Notes: a model not told the origin generated them from the sequence alone. A stretch of 64,000 nucleotides of DNA from Bacillus sp. FJAT-25509 (GCF_001420605.1 NZ_LJIZ01000003.1:610095-674094), one strand, 5' to 3'; shown: positions 28,351 through 37,561, counted from the first letter of the stretch. Program-made: numbers and translations.

Positions 28351-28767
28351 TTACTCTATAAAATAAATCCAATGAAATAACGAACCAAAGACTTTACCTA
28401 GTGCGATCGCCATTAATAAGTACACAATTTTCTTTTGAATGCCAATTCGTTTCGCTAAAATTGGAAAAACGTTTAAAACCTCAGTTAATGCGGCAGCTAA
28501 CATTCCAATAAAAATACCTGCTAACAGCCCAATAAAAACTGAAAATATATTCGGCAAATTAAATACGGTATTTCGTAAACTAATCCAGCAACCAAAAATT
28601 GCTCCTAAAATGACTGAAAACTCATATGCACGAATTTTTTTAATCGTTTTTGTTAACTGTGTTAGTCTCGGAATAATTCCAATAACCGATAAAAATGCTA
28701 CAAAGCCCGTACCAACAGCTATACCTCCCGAAAACCCTACAAACACTATAAACAAATCTCTAATCAT
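28351..28767 (-). CDS. spoVAB: Stage V sporulation protein AB
   Basis: Polytopic membrane protein of 138 residues with about four TM helices (FVGFSGGIAVGTGFVAFLSVIG at the N-terminus and repeated GxxxG motifs). Part of the SpoVA dipicolinate transport complex. The start overlaps spoVAA by eight bases. Confidence 0.94.
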   Translation of the reverse strand: MIRDLFIVFVGFSGGIAVGTGFVAFLSVIGIIPRLTQLTKTIKKIRAYEFSVILGAIFGCWISLRNTVFNLPNIFSVFIGLLAGIFIGMLAAALTEVLNVFPILAKRIGIQKKIVYLLMAIALGKVFGSLFHWIYFIE

Positions 28768-29383
28768 CGGTATTTACACTTTTGTTTGGCTTTTTATTTT
28801 CGTTTACTAACACATATTCATCCATTGAGCGTTGATACTGAAACATTTCTACTTCAAGAGGGCTCGGCTCTTCGTTTAATCTAGTCTTAAACCATTGATT
28901 AAAAAATAAAATCATCCCAATTCCTAGTCCAAAAGAATATGGTACTTGAAGTAATAAAGGTTTATGATTATGTTCTCCTGTAATCATATAGTAAATTCGT
29001 TGTTGAACCTGCTGCATGCTTACATCTTCATGGAAATAAATGATTGCTAATGAAGAACCCGTAAATAACAGGATCCAAACGAAACAAAACAGAAAGAAAC
29101 GATCCTTTGAAACTTCATTTTTAAGTTCTATTATGCACATCGTCACTCCAACGAGCTCAAACGAAATATCAGGTTCAATTTCTTGAATTAATGGCAAAAG
29201 ATCGAGAATATCAATAACTGTATGTGTACCATCCTCCTTTTTTGATTCATGTACAATGATTTTTTTAATTTGGGCTAAATCAACATTAATCCCTTGTAAT
29301 CGTGCAATCTCTTCTAGATGTACACGTTTACCTACTTGTACAACGATCCGATTAAGTAACTTAATATATAACACCTTATTCAT
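28760..29383 (-). CDS. spoVAA: Stage V sporulation protein AA
   Basis: First gene of the spoVA operon. The 207 residues have a soluble N-terminal domain with a beta-rich LNRIVVQVGKRVHLEEIARL pattern, then two TM segments (about 98-116 and 145-163). The charged C-terminal tail (YQRSMDEYVLVNENKKP) follows. The ATG has GGGGAA upstream, within TACTTTCCCCTC on the plus strand. Control by sigma-G is expected; see the promoter candidate. Confidence 0.94.
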   Translation of the reverse strand: MNKVLYIKLLNRIVVQVGKRVHLEEIARLQGINVDLAQIKKIIVHESKKEDGTHTVIDILDLLPLIQEIEPDISFELVGVTMCIIELKNEVSKDRFFLFCFVWILLFTGSSLAIIYFHEDVSMQQVQQRIYYMITGEHNHKPLLLQVPYSFGLGIGMILFFNQWFKTRLNEEPSPLEVEMFQYQRSMDEYVLVNENKKPNKSVNTDD

Positions 29384-29425
29384 ACTTTCCCCTCAGTTTC
29401 AAAGCTTTATGAATTCAATTACAAC

Positions 29426-29454
29426 TAGTATGTGAAAACTTCCCAAAAATATAA
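29426..29454 (-). promoter_or_regulatory. Candidate sigma-G promoter of the spoVA operon
   Basis: On the minus strand the -10 word CATACTA (29432-29426) fits the forespore sigma consensus CATNHTA. At 17 bases upstream TTATA (29454-29450) matches four of five of GHATR. It lies about 45 bases before the spoVAA start. Sigma-G control is established for spoVA in B. subtilis; the exact site here is inference. Confidence 0.5.
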
Positions 29455-29599
29455 GTCCAGGAAGATTGAACTAAGTAGTTTGGTAAGTAAAAACAGGAAA
29501 TGTTAGGCGTCATCCCGATCAAAAAAAGCATTAGGTAGTCGAATTTGGAGATGTTTCATCTATATTTGAAACAGGAGTTTATAGTAAAAAGACAAAATA

Positions 29600-29648
29600 A
29601 AAAAGCTGAAAAATCGTTTTGTATTCAATACGATTCTTCAGCTTTTTT
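29600..29648 (-). terminator. Terminator after sigF
   Basis: AAGCTGAA(A/G)AATCG stem with its complement, T-rich tail on the minus strand, directly after the sigF stop. It separates the spoIIA operon from spoVA. Confidence 0.88.
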
Positions 29649-29658
29649 AGCTATGATT

Positions 29659-30414
29659 TTATTTAATTTTGTCTTTCATTTGTTGGAGAATTTTTTTCTC
29701 TAGTCTTGATACTTGCACTTGAGAAATTCCTAATCGTTCAGCAACTTCTGATTGAGTTTGATCTTTATAGTATCTTAAATAGACAATTAATCGCTCTCGA
29801 TCATCTAATTGTTTTATCGCTTCTTTTAATGCAAATTTTTCAAACCAATTTGTTTCATGGTTATCAGCAATTTGATCTAACAATGTAATTGGATCCCCAT
29901 CATTTTCATACACCGTTTCATGAATTGATGAAGGAGCTCTACTAGCTTCTTGCGCAAGTACAACATCCTCTGGTGTAATTTCCATATGAGTAGCAATCTC
30001 GTTAATTGTAGGCATTCTTCCAAGCGTTTTACTTAATTCTTCTTTTGCTTTTCGAATCTTATTATTCGTTTCCTTTAATGAACGACTCACTTTAACTGTT
30101 CCATCGTCTCGAATAAATCGTTGGATTTCTCCGATAATCATTGGAACAGCGTATGTAGAAAATCGTACATCATAAGATAGATCAAATTTATCTACCGATT
30201 TCAATAAACCGATACAACCAATCTGAAATAAATCATCTGGTTCATATCCACGGTTAATAAAGCGCTGAACAACTGACCATACCAGTCTCATGTTGTGCCC
30301 GACGATGCTGTCTCTAGCCAATTGATCTCCAGCCTGACTACGCTTAATTAACTCTTTTAATTCATGATCCTTTAACTGCGCACGGGGTTGATCTTGCTTG
30401 ACTTCTACGTCCAT
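29659..30414 (-). CDS. sigF: RNA polymerase sigma-F factor
   Basis: First forespore-specific sigma factor, released from SpoIIAB when SpoIIAA is dephosphorylated. The 251 residues contain region 2 (DLFQIGCIGLLKSVDKFDLS), region 2.4 (VRFSTYAVPMIIGEIQRF), region 3 and region 4.2 with helix-turn-helix QSEVAERLGISQVQVSRLEKKIL. It is the third gene of spoIIAA-spoIIAB-sigF, 14 bases after spoIIAB. SigG is similar, but this operon context identifies SigF. Confidence 0.97.
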   Translation of the reverse strand: MDVEVKQDQPRAQLKDHELKELIKRSQAGDQLARDSIVGHNMRLVWSVVQRFINRGYEPDDLFQIGCIGLLKSVDKFDLSYDVRFSTYAVPMIIGEIQRFIRDDGTVKVSRSLKETNNKIRKAKEELSKTLGRMPTINEIATHMEITPEDVVLAQEASRAPSSIHETVYENDGDPITLLDQIADNHETNWFEKFALKEAIKQLDDRERLIVYLRYYKDQTQSEVAERLGISQVQVSRLEKKILQQMKDKIK

Positions 30415-30427
30415 AGGCGGATTCTCC

Positions 30428-30868
30428 TTAATTACTTAAAACATTGCTATTTGATAAGTACTTTTTAACCGTAATCGTTGTACCAACATTAATAGTGGAC
30501 ACAACTTCACATTGATCCATGAAATTCTCCATAATCGTAAATCCCATGCCGGATCTTTCTAAATCTGGTTTTGAAGTATATAAAGGTTGCATTGCTTCAT
30601 CTAAATCAGAAATACCAATTCCTTCATCTCGAATTGTTAAAGTTACTGTCTGATCTTCAAGTAAAACTGAAATGAATACGATCCCTTCAGGATTATTTTC
30701 ATACCCATGAATAATCGCATTTGTAACAGCCTCAGATACTACAGTTTTAATTTCAGTTAATTCATCTAAAGTAGGATCTAGCTGAGTAATAAATGCAGCT
30801 ACAGTTACACGAGCAAATGATTCATTTTGACTTAATGCAGAAAATTGAAGGTTCATCTCATTTCGCAT
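30428..30868 (-). CDS. spoIIAB: Anti-sigma-F factor and serine kinase SpoIIAB
   Basis: GHKL-fold kinase that binds sigma-F and phosphorylates SpoIIAA. The 146 residues have the N box [14 protein letters not shown], the G1 box IRDEGIGI and the ATP-lid [10 protein letters not shown]. Start shares a base with the spoIIAA stop (TAATG). Length and motifs match B. subtilis SpoIIAB exactly. Confidence 0.97.
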   Translation of the reverse strand: MRNEMNLQFSALSQNESFARVTVAAFITQLDPTLDELTEIKTVVSEAVTNAIIHGYENNPEGIVFISVLLEDQTVTLTIRDEGIGISDLDEAMQPLYTSKPDLERSGMGFTIMENFMDQCEVVSTINVGTTITVKKYLSNSNVLSN

Positions 30869-31218
30869 TATGCCACCCCCAATACATTAAGTCCATTTGA
30901 CTCATCATCAGCTAAATGAACGATCTTAAATAAACCAGACATATCAAATAACCGCTTAATTGATGGAGAAATTGAGCATACAACCATTTCTCCACCTTTA
31001 TTTCGAATAACTTTATATCTACCTAAAATGACACCTAAACCAGAACTATCCATAAATGTTAAATGCTCAAGATTTAATAAAATATGTTTGATAGTCCGTG
31101 ACTCTAATACCTCATTTACTTGTAAACGTAAATCCTCAGCAGTGTGATGATCTAATTCCCCTGCTAGTCTTACACAAAGGATTGCATTTTTCACTTCAAG
31201 TTCAATATTAAGACTCAC
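30868..31218 (-). CDS. spoIIAA: Anti-sigma-F factor antagonist SpoIIAA
   Basis: STAS-domain protein whose phosphorylation state controls sigma-F release. The 116 residues include the phosphorylation loop FMDSSGLGV with Ser58 at the same position as in B. subtilis. First gene of the spoIIA operon, with an AAGGAGGTTATT ribosome site. The start as given follows that site. Confidence 0.97.
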   Translation of the reverse strand: MSLNIELEVKNAILCVRLAGELDHHTAEDLRLQVNEVLESRTIKHILLNLEHLTFMDSSGLGVILGRYKVIRNKGGEMVVCSISPSIKRLFDMSGLFKIVHLADDESNGLNVLGVA

Positions 31219-31252
31219 TACAATAACCTCCTTATTTGACGGTTATTGAAAG

Positions 31253-31280
31253 TTTCGTTAAAACTAAACCGAATTCCTTC
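31253..31280 (-). promoter_or_regulatory. Sigma-H promoter of the spoIIA operon
   Basis: On the minus strand GAAGGAATT (31280-31272) matches the sigma-H -35 consensus RNAGGAWWW fully. After 12 bases AACGAAA (31259-31253) matches six of seven of RNNGAAT. It lies between dacF and spoIIAA, where the B. subtilis sigma-H promoter also lies. Confidence 0.78.
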
Positions 31281-31346
31281 ATGCATGACAAAACTAGTGG
31301 GAAAACGCCAAATCTTTTAGGAATACTCGAAATTAGTCGGAAAAAA

Positions 31347-32510
31347 TCAGTTGAATCCACCAACAGTACGCTTAAATAAATCATACCAATTCGCTTTACT
31401 TACCGATTTATTCGCCACTAAGTCTGTTTTAGATAAAACTTTACTACCTTGTTTTAAGACTAAAACTCCGACAACTTCCCCTTTTTTAATTGGTGCTTGA
31501 ATATTTTTGTTAAGCTTAATATCTTTCGTAATTTTATTCAGTGCCTCACCCTTCTTCAATACAACTGAAACTGGGCTTTTTGTAATAACATTTACACCTT
31601 TAGACTTACCTTTGCTAATACTAAGTCTTTCGATATTCTCACCTTGTTTAATTAATTGCTTTACTTGATATTGATTAAATGCATAATCAAGCATATTTGT
31701 CATTTGTGCATTTCTTTCTTTAGAAGTAGGCGCACCCATAATTACGCTAACTACTCGCATGTTGTTCTTCTTAGCAGTTGCTGTTAAACAATATTTTGCT
31801 TCTGCAGTAAATCCAGTTTTCAATCCATCTGCACCTGGATAAAAACGAACTAGTTTATTCGTATTAACTAACCAAAATTGTTTTTCAGTATCTTTTCTCA
31901 AGTAATCCTCATAAGTACCAGTAAATTTTGTGATTAATGGATATTTTAAAAGCTCTCTTCCCATGATTGCCATATCATACGCTGATGAATAATGACCAGG
32001 TGCAGGTAACCCAGTTGGATTTTCAAAATGTGTATTTTTTAATCCTAACTGTTTTACTTTTTTATTCATTAAAGCGACAAATGCCTCTTCTGTACCTGCA
32101 ATTTTCTCTGCCATTGCAACTGATGCATCATTTCCCGATGCGATTGCAATCCCTTTTAACATTTCTTTTACAGTCATCTCTTCGCCAGGTTCTAAAAAGA
32201 TTTGTGATCCGCCCATTGACGCAGCATGTTCACTTGTCATTACTTTATCATCCAGCCTGAGTTTTCCTTTATTGATTTCTTCCATAATAATAAGCATTGT
32301 CATGATCTTAGTCATACTTGCTGGTGGAAGCTCTTTTCTAGCATCTTTTTCATATAAGATTTTGCCAGTATCTTGTTCAATAATTACAGAAGATAATGCA
32401 TTTTTTGCCAAACTTACATCATTATTTTGTGTCTCTCTTGCATCTACTTTAGGTAGTGATAAAGAAAAGATCATAACACTACTTAAAAGAGTTAGTAATA
32501 CCCTTTTCAT
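31347..32510 (-). CDS. dacF: D-alanyl-D-alanine carboxypeptidase DacF
   Basis: Forespore penicillin-binding protein acting with DacB on cortex cross-linking. The signal peptide is KRVLLTLLSSVMIFSLSLPKVDA. The catalytic motifs are SMTK (Ser65), SGN (ASGNDASVAMAE) and KTG (GLKTGFTAEAKYC). The 387 residues match B. subtilis DacF. Position upstream of spoIIAA is conserved. In B. subtilis the next gene is pupG; here about 10 kb of other genes intervene. Confidence 0.95.
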   Translation of the reverse strand: MKRVLLTLLSSVMIFSLSLPKVDARETQNNDVSLAKNALSSVIIEQDTGKILYEKDARKELPPASMTKIMTMLIIMEEINKGKLRLDDKVMTSEHAASMGGSQIFLEPGEEMTVKEMLKGIAIASGNDASVAMAEKIAGTEEAFVALMNKKVKQLGLKNTHFENPTGLPAPGHYSSAYDMAIMGRELLKYPLITKFTGTYEDYLRKDTEKQFWLVNTNKLVRFYPGADGLKTGFTAEAKYCLTATAKKNNMRVVSVIMGAPTSKERNAQMTNMLDYAFNQYQVKQLIKQGENIERLSISKGKSKGVNVITKSPVSVVLKKGEALNKITKDIKLNKNIQAPIKKGEVVGVLVLKQGSKVLSKTDLVANKSVSKANWYDLFKRTVGGFN

Positions 32511-32600
32511 CTATAACCCTCCATTCTTTTCATACATATTTTTTCCAAATATAAGTAGTTTAATCAAGTACAGAAGAAAATATTAGAAAGAATGGAACTA

Positions 32601-32678
32601 TTTACATACATGAGAACATATGATATAAGTAAAGTGTATTAATTATACTCATACACTTAATACACTCCATACACTTAA
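32601..32678 (+). promoter_or_regulatory. Promoter and operator of the GntR-ABC operon
   Basis: TTTACA (32601) and TATAAG (32624) are 17 bases apart, with an extended TG one base before the -10. Directly downstream lie AGTGTATTA...TAATACACT (32633-32666) and three tandem 9-base words ATACACTTA, ATACACTCC, ATACACTTA (32651-32677). The AGTGTA/TACACT half-sites resemble YtrA-subfamily GntR operators, so autorepression near the start site is likely. Confidence 0.72.
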
Positions 32679-32702
32679 GAAAACATTTGAGGTGGTGATC
32701 TC

Positions 32703-33086
32703 TTGATTATTATTTTAGACCCAAGAAGCCATTTACCGCTTTGGGAGCAAATTGTTCTACAAACAAAAGAGCAGATGCTAAGAAAGATTTTGGTAAATGG
32801 AGATAAACTTCCTTCCGTACGTGAATTAGCAACCACATTGGTAATTAATCCAAATACTGTTAGTAGAGCCTATCAAGAACTAGAGCGCACTGGCGTCATC
32901 GAAACGATAAGGGGTAAAGGAACATTCGTAATTGGTTTAACGAAAGAGACTGTTTCAACAGACACCCTTTTAAAATATAAAAATAAACTGTCCAATTTAT
33001 TAATTGATTGTTTAACAGATGGCGTTGAAGTGGAAGAAATAATGAATTGGGTAAAAGAGTTTTATTCTAATAAAGGAGCTGAATAG
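32703..33086 (+). CDS. GntR family regulator, YtrA subfamily
   Basis: Short GntR-type repressor (127 residues) with only the winged-helix domain: PLWEQIVLQTKEQMLRKIL, then KLPSVRELATTLVINPNTVSRAYQELERTGVIETIRGKGTFV. No large effector domain, as in the YtrA subfamily that controls ABC transporters. It starts at TTG 32703 after GAGGTGGTG. One base separates it from the ABC ATPase gene. The ligand is unknown; YtrA relatives respond to cell-wall-acting peptides. The operator upstream supports autoregulation. Confidence 0.88.
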   Translation: MIIILDPRSHLPLWEQIVLQTKEQMLRKILVNGDKLPSVRELATTLVINPNTVSRAYQELERTGVIETIRGKGTFVIGLTKETVSTDTLLKYKNKLSNLLIDCLTDGVEVEEIMNWVKEFYSNKGAE

Positions 33087-33087
33087 T

Positions 33088-33966
33088 TTGCTGAAAATCC
33101 ATCATTTAAATAAAAAACTCGATGAACAGGAAGTATTAAAAAATCTAAACTTTCAAATCGAAAAAGGTAAAATCACAGGCTTAATCGGTAGAAATGGAGC
33201 TGGTAAAACGACTCTTTTAAGGACGATCGTTGGCATTTTATCTCCAGACGAAGGCTCAATACTAATTGATGATGAAGAGATTAACGAATCACCAATTACT
33301 AGAAGACAAATTGCATATATGAGTGATTCTACAAATTTCATTAATCAATATAGTGTGAAAGAACTTATTACGATCTATGAAAATTCATATCCAAACTTCA
33401 ATAAACACAAATTTTTAGAAGCATTAAATAAATATAAGTTACCTAATACATCTCTACGTAAATACTCTAAAGGGATGAAAACACTGATCTATTTATTATT
33501 AACCTTTTCGACTAATGCAAAATATGTCATTTTAGACGAACCGACTAACGGTTTAGACCCAGTCGTTAAACGGACTGTTTTGCAATTAATAATTGAATAT
33601 GCAAGCACAGAATCAGTTGGAGTTATTATTTCATCACATCATCTTGCTGAGCTTGAGAAAATAATTGATCAATATTTATTTATTAAGGACGGAAGAATTA
33701 ATTCAATCTCTACAATGGAAGAAAGTACGAATCAATTTTATAAATTACAAGTAGCATTTGAAAATGGCTTACCTAAAATATTGGAAGAAGACCCATCTAT
33801 TTCTGTATTCTCAAAAACCGGCAAAGTAGCAATTATCATTATTAATGGAAATAAAGACGAATATATAAAACGAATGGAAAATGAAAATCCGCTTCTTTTA
33901 GAAGAACTTCCATTGACTTTAGAGGATTTATTTTTCATAAACGATGGAGGGGACTTATATGTTTAG
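33088..33966 (+). CDS. ABC transporter ATP-binding protein
   Basis: ATPase subunit of an exporter-type ABC transporter linked to the GntR gene. Walker A is GRNGAGKTT (about 33-41), the signature region reads LRKYSKGMKT in place of LSGGQ, Walker B is YVILDEPTNGLDP and the H-loop SSHHLAE. The C-terminal 75 residues form an extra accessory domain. TTG start with AAAGGAG upstream. The gene ends 8 bases inside the permease gene. Confidence 0.88.
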   Translation: MLKIHHLNKKLDEQEVLKNLNFQIEKGKITGLIGRNGAGKTTLLRTIVGILSPDEGSILIDDEEINESPITRRQIAYMSDSTNFINQYSVKELITIYENSYPNFNKHKFLEALNKYKLPNTSLRKYSKGMKTLIYLLLTFSTNAKYVILDEPTNGLDPVVKRTVLQLIIEYASTESVGVIISSHHLAELEKIIDQYLFIKDGRINSISTMEESTNQFYKLQVAFENGLPKILEEDPSISVFSKTGKVAIIIINGNKDEYIKRMENENPLLLEELPLTLEDLFFINDGGDLYV

Positions 33967-34960
33967 TAAAGCATTGTGGCTAATAAATTCTAAACAATCT
34001 AGGCTTGCACTTATTTTATTATATCTTGTCTACCTGATTATTCTTCCATTTAGCTATTACAATAATACGAATGAATTAAATCGAGCATTACTAACAAATC
34101 CGAGTAATCCGTACCTTTATATAACTGACTTTAGTATGCTAGCAGTTATTTCACCGATTATTGTATTAATCCTAAGTATCTTATTGATCGGAATTGGCCG
34201 TAATACAGGAGGAATTGATTTTCAATTTTCACTTCCATACTCACCGAGACAACTTTATTTATCAAAATGGATGTTTGGAATTGCTCATATTTTTATGGCG
34301 ACTGTTGGATTAATTATTTTAACTCTATTAATCCATTACAATACTAATCTTCACAAATATATTGATGCTTCATCATTTGTAACTATTTTTACTGTCATTT
34401 TCCTATTTACGATTGCTTTTTTTACTATTGGTCTATCGATTGGAACAATTACTGGTCATTATTTTTCACAAACACTTTTCACTATTTTTACGATTTTCTC
34501 ACCTAGTATTATCTATTTTAGTATCTATTCAAATTTAAATGGCCTCTTTAACTATAAATTAACTGGTAATAGCTTTGAAAAACTGATTACTAGTTGGTCT
34601 ATTCCATATCTAGCTGGCCAACTATCAATTTCAAAGGATTTTAATGAACAAATCGTTGATTATCCAACTATAGACTATGGAAATTTAACGATCATTATCC
34701 TTTATATCGTTGCATTTTTAATAATCGGGTTATTATGTTATAACAGACATGCGAATGTCAATAATGGCAAATTATTCGTATATAAAAAATTCGGGTTTTT
34801 CGTAAACGGATTATTTGTATATCTTACAGCAACATTAATCGCTTTACTAACATCTACAATTGCAAATGGAAATAACACGATTATTTACGTGATTGGATTA
34901 ATAATAGGTACCGTTGTTGGCTATTTCTTCTATAAACGATTAAATAAATTTTTTGATTAA
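33959..34960 (+). CDS. ABC transporter permease (ABC-2 type)
   Basis: Membrane subunit of the GntR-regulated transporter. I chose ATG 33959, preceded by GGAGGGG, giving 333 residues starting MFSKALWLI; a longer frame opens at 33944. It has six main hydrophobic segments and a small extracytoplasmic loop. There is no similarity to a named exporter that I recognise. The partner genes suggest a role in peptide, antibiotic or lipid-stress response. Confidence 0.82.
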   Translation: MFSKALWLINSKQSRLALILLYLVYLIILPFSYYNNTNELNRALLTNPSNPYLYITDFSMLAVISPIIVLILSILLIGIGRNTGGIDFQFSLPYSPRQLYLSKWMFGIAHIFMATVGLIILTLLIHYNTNLHKYIDASSFVTIFTVIFLFTIAFFTIGLSIGTITGHYFSQTLFTIFTIFSPSIIYFSIYSNLNGLFNYKLTGNSFEKLITSWSIPYLAGQLSISKDFNEQIVDYPTIDYGNLTIIILYIVAFLIIGLLCYNRHANVNNGKLFVYKKFGFFVNGLFVYLTATLIALLTSTIANGNNTIIYVIGLIIGTVVGYFFYKRLNKFFD

Positions 34961-34995
34961 TGTTTTTCAAAAAAATTCATAAAACACCAAAATAA

Positions 34996-35036
34996 AAAGC
35001 GCTGTTTCTCAGTAGAGAAATCAGCGCTTTTTTTTA
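34996..35036. terminator. Bidirectional terminator between ABC operon and permease
   Basis: AAAGCGCTG / CAGCGCTTT with inner TTCTC/GAGAA pairing and T runs on the plus strand and A-rich flank. Serves the convergent genes on both sides. Confidence 0.88.
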
Positions 35037-36332
35037 TGTGATAAAATTCAATGCGAAACGTACAAAGAATAATGCTGAAATTGCCACCATATATGGTGTG
35101 ATTTCAGTTTTCTTACCTGCTGCCATTTTAACTAATGGATAAGCAATAAAACCGAATGCAATTCCGTCAATAATACTATATGTTAAAGGGATGAATGCTA
35201 AAATTAAGAAGGCAGGTATTGCCTCAGTAGGATCATCCAATTGAATATCTGTAATGTGTTTAACCATTAATGAACCGATTATGATTAAGATTGGTGCAAT
35301 CGCAGATGTTGGAATATATGCTATTAATGGCATAAAGAGTAAACAACCTAAAAATAAAAATCCAGTTACAACAGAAGTAAGACCTGTTCTACCACCAGAA
35401 CTGATACCTGCACTACCTTCAACAGCAATAACTGTTGGACTAGTTCCAAGTAAACCGGATAAAATAATACCAAACGCAGTTCCTTGAACAACCTTTTGTT
35501 GCTTATGCTCTTGGTTTATCATGCTTAATTGACCATGAATAATACCGATTGATTCAAATAATACAACCATCGTTAACGAAAATACTGCAATCCAAAATGG
35601 AAAACTCAATATATGAGCAAAGGTCAGTTGTCCGACAACCTCACTAGCAGATTTCATTGTTATTCTCGATGTATCATGTGCTTTTTCAATTCCACCATGT
35701 AAAATGAATGAAATGATTGTACCTAAAATAACCGTAATTAAAAAGTTTGCAGGTACATTTTTAATAAAAAGATAAATCGCAATACCTAGTGTAATAACTG
35801 TTGCTAAAACATCCATGTTTGTAAAATTCGCGATGGATACAAACGTACTTTCATTTTTTACAACAATCCCACCAGCTTGAAGACCGATAAATGTTAAGAA
35901 AAATCCAATTCCAACTGTAATTGCACTTTTTAGTGATAATGGAATAGCAGTTGTTAATTTCTTAATTAATTTTGTGAATGATAAAATTGATAATAAGATT
36001 CCACTTACGAATACAACAGCAAGTGCTTCTTTCCAATTCATTCCCATTTCTCCAACCATAGTATAAGTAAACAATGCGTTGATGCCCATTCCTGGAACTA
36101 ATACTAAAGGTGAATTACTCCATAATCCCATCATAACGCTTCCAAAAAAAGCTGACAGAATTGTGGCAATCATTGCACCTTGGAACGGTATACCTGCATC
36201 ATGCAAAATTGTACTATTAACGGACAAAATATAGACAAGTGTTAAAAAAGAAACTGCACCTGCAATCAACTCCGTTTTAATGGTCGTACCGCTACCTTCA
36301 AGATTAAACTGTTTGTTCAATAAATTTTTCAA
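35034..36332 (-). CDS. NCS2/AzgA family purine permease
   Basis: Nucleobase:cation symporter of the AzgA (PbuG/PbuO) type, expected to import guanine, hypoxanthine or adenine. The 432 residues have about twelve TM segments. They carry the family motifs GAVSFLTLVYILSVN, LVLVPGMGINALFTY and SGRTGLTSVVTGFLFLG. The start codon is TTG with AGAGAGGAA upstream. I see no purine riboswitch or PurR box in the roughly 250-base upstream region. It fits the nucleoside-salvage theme of the neighbourhood (nucleoside hydrolase, pdp, punA, deoB). Confidence 0.9.
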   Translation of the reverse strand: MKNLLNKQFNLEGSGTTIKTELIAGAVSFLTLVYILSVNSTILHDAGIPFQGAMIATILSAFFGSVMMGLWSNSPLVLVPGMGINALFTYTMVGEMGMNWKEALAVVFVSGILLSILSFTKLIKKLTTAIPLSLKSAITVGIGFFLTFIGLQAGGIVVKNESTFVSIANFTNMDVLATVITLGIAIYLFIKNVPANFLITVILGTIISFILHGGIEKAHDTSRITMKSASEVVGQLTFAHILSFPFWIAVFSLTMVVLFESIGIIHGQLSMINQEHKQQKVVQGTAFGIILSGLLGTSPTVIAVEGSAGISSGGRTGLTSVVTGFLFLGCLLFMPLIAYIPTSAIAPILIIIGSLMVKHITDIQLDDPTEAIPAFLILAFIPLTYSIIDGIAFGFIAYPLVKMAAGKKTEITPYMVAISALFFVRFALNFIT

Positions 36333-36347
36333 AGAAATTCCTCTCTT

Positions 36348-36542
36348 TTAGTGTCTCCCTCTCCCACCCATGCAACAAGGCACGATTACAATTATACTAA
36401 ATTTAATCAAATAATTAAACAAGAAAATAATTTTCTTTAGTGTTTCATTTATAAAAACTTTTTGACAAATCAGGATTGCAACGAAAACAGTGCCTAGTAT
36501 CCCAATTAGTTGAGCAACTCCTATATATTTTTTTAGTTTCAT
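36348..36542 (-). CDS. Possible small membrane protein
   Basis: A 64-residue frame with two hydrophobic segments (about 8-25 and 38-55) and a short basic N-terminus, ending PCCMGGRGRH. It lies divergent from the membrane protein at 36585 and upstream of the purine permease on the same strand. The ribosome site is weak and I recognise no family, so this may be chance. Confidence 0.3.
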   Translation of the reverse strand: MKLKKYIGVAQLIGILGTVFVAILICQKVFINETLKKIIFLFNYLIKFSIIVIVPCCMGGRGRH

Positions 36543-36584
36543 TTCGTAAGATAAAACTAGAGAATTATATTAGGAGTGTTTATT

Positions 36585-37052
36585 TTGAAAGAACTATTTA
36601 AGAAAGTGTCTGCAGCAATTGGTTTTACATTGCTAGTTACAAGTCCCATTATCTTTCCAATGTTGTTTTTTTTATTTGGAATGTCTACTGACGCCGATGG
36701 TACTGGGGCTGGTAGGGAATTTTCAGGATCCTTTTATTTTACAATGTATTTGTTAGTATATTTTATTGCCATCATACTGATTACATCTATTATTACTAAA
36801 TTGATAATCAATAAAGGTACAGTATTTAAGCTTATTAGCTGTATCGGCTTATTGTTTTTACCCTTTATTTTACAGAGATTTTCATTCACTGACATGTATG
36901 GCTTTCTATTAATCCCAATAGGGGTTATCTTATTAATCACTATAGCGATCTATGAAAAACTCGATACGTGGAAAAAGCCGTTTATATGGTTTTTAATCTT
37001 CTTTCCATATATCATTTTCGTACTTATGTTATTTGGAAGTTTAAGTATTTAA
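36585..37052 (+). CDS. Uncharacterised four-TM membrane protein
   Basis: About 155 residues with four hydrophobic segments (near 8-26, 48-70, 78-95, 104-122, the last two close together) and a final one at the C-terminus. No recognised motif. I place the start at TTG 36585 because TAGGAG ends 8 bases before it; the frame opens 9 bases earlier at a GTG that overlaps this site. Single gene with a terminator after it. Confidence 0.6.
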   Translation: MKELFKKVSAAIGFTLLVTSPIIFPMLFFLFGMSTDADGTGAGREFSGSFYFTMYLLVYFIAIILITSIITKLIINKGTVFKLISCIGLLFLPFILQRFSFTDMYGFLLIPIGVILLITIAIYEKLDTWKKPFIWFLIFFPYIIFVLMLFGSLSI

Positions 37053-37087
37053 AAGAGATATAAATTTTACAATAAACAAAATCAAAC

Positions 37088-37126
37088 AACCCCTTCCATA
37101 AAATGGTGGGGTTTATTTTTTTACTC
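37088..37126 (+). terminator. Terminator
   Basis: AACCCC..CCAT / ATGG..GGGGTT stem with a T-rich tail, following the membrane protein gene. Confidence 0.8.
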
Positions 37127-37159
37127 TTCATTCCTTGATATCCTACTAAGGAATTGAAA

Positions 37160-37561
37160 TTATGTAGCTGTTACGTTCAACTTCCCAAAGATAGTAAAAA
37201 GAGATCGTCCCAAGAGTAGACCTCCAATAGCAAATATTATAGATAACCATATTCCACTTTCACTCAATGCTAAATACGATGGAATTAAAATATTTAAAGA
37301 AACTTTCAGTGAAATTAATAGAATGATTGATCCAATCACCCAGAGCTTCCTTTTTCCAGAACCGATTTCCCCTCGTTTTTCACGAGTGATTGCCCACCCT
37401 TGAATGATCCCTGTTAAGATACCCATAATGATTCCCGAGAGTAACAACAACCATTCAATTGCTCCAATTTTATTCATCTGATAAGCCCAAATCCCCCCTA
37501 AAATCAGCATTAAGACCCCAATGAAAAAAAGCGTATTTAACTTTTTCAACTCTCTTCCCAC
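37160..37561 (-). CDS. Uncharacterised membrane protein
   Basis: A 133-residue protein with four TM helices (about 10-28, 36-55, 72-92, 103-122) separated by short basic loops (TREKRGEIGSGKRK). I do not recognise the family. It resembles small CcdC-like or DUF1453-type proteins in layout only. The start has AGGTGGGAAGAG-like purines upstream. Single gene between convergent neighbours; the 37562-37713 stretch upstream holds no gene. Confidence 0.6.
   Translation of the reverse strand: MGRELKKLNTLFFIGVLMLILGGIWAYQMNKIGAIEWLLLLSGIIMGILTGIIQGWAITREKRGEIGSGKRKLWVIGSIILLISLKVSLNILIPSYLALSESGIWLSIIFAIGGLLLGRSLFTIFGKLNVTAT

Noticed and set aside
32690-34970. Bacteriocin or lantibiotic immunity cluster
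   Set aside because: A GntR-ABC set alone is compatible with this, but there is no precursor peptide, modification enzyme or protease nearby.
35034-36580. Purine riboswitch or PurR box before the purine permease
   Set aside because: I looked for the conserved loop words and CGAA boxes in 36333-36580 and did not find them.
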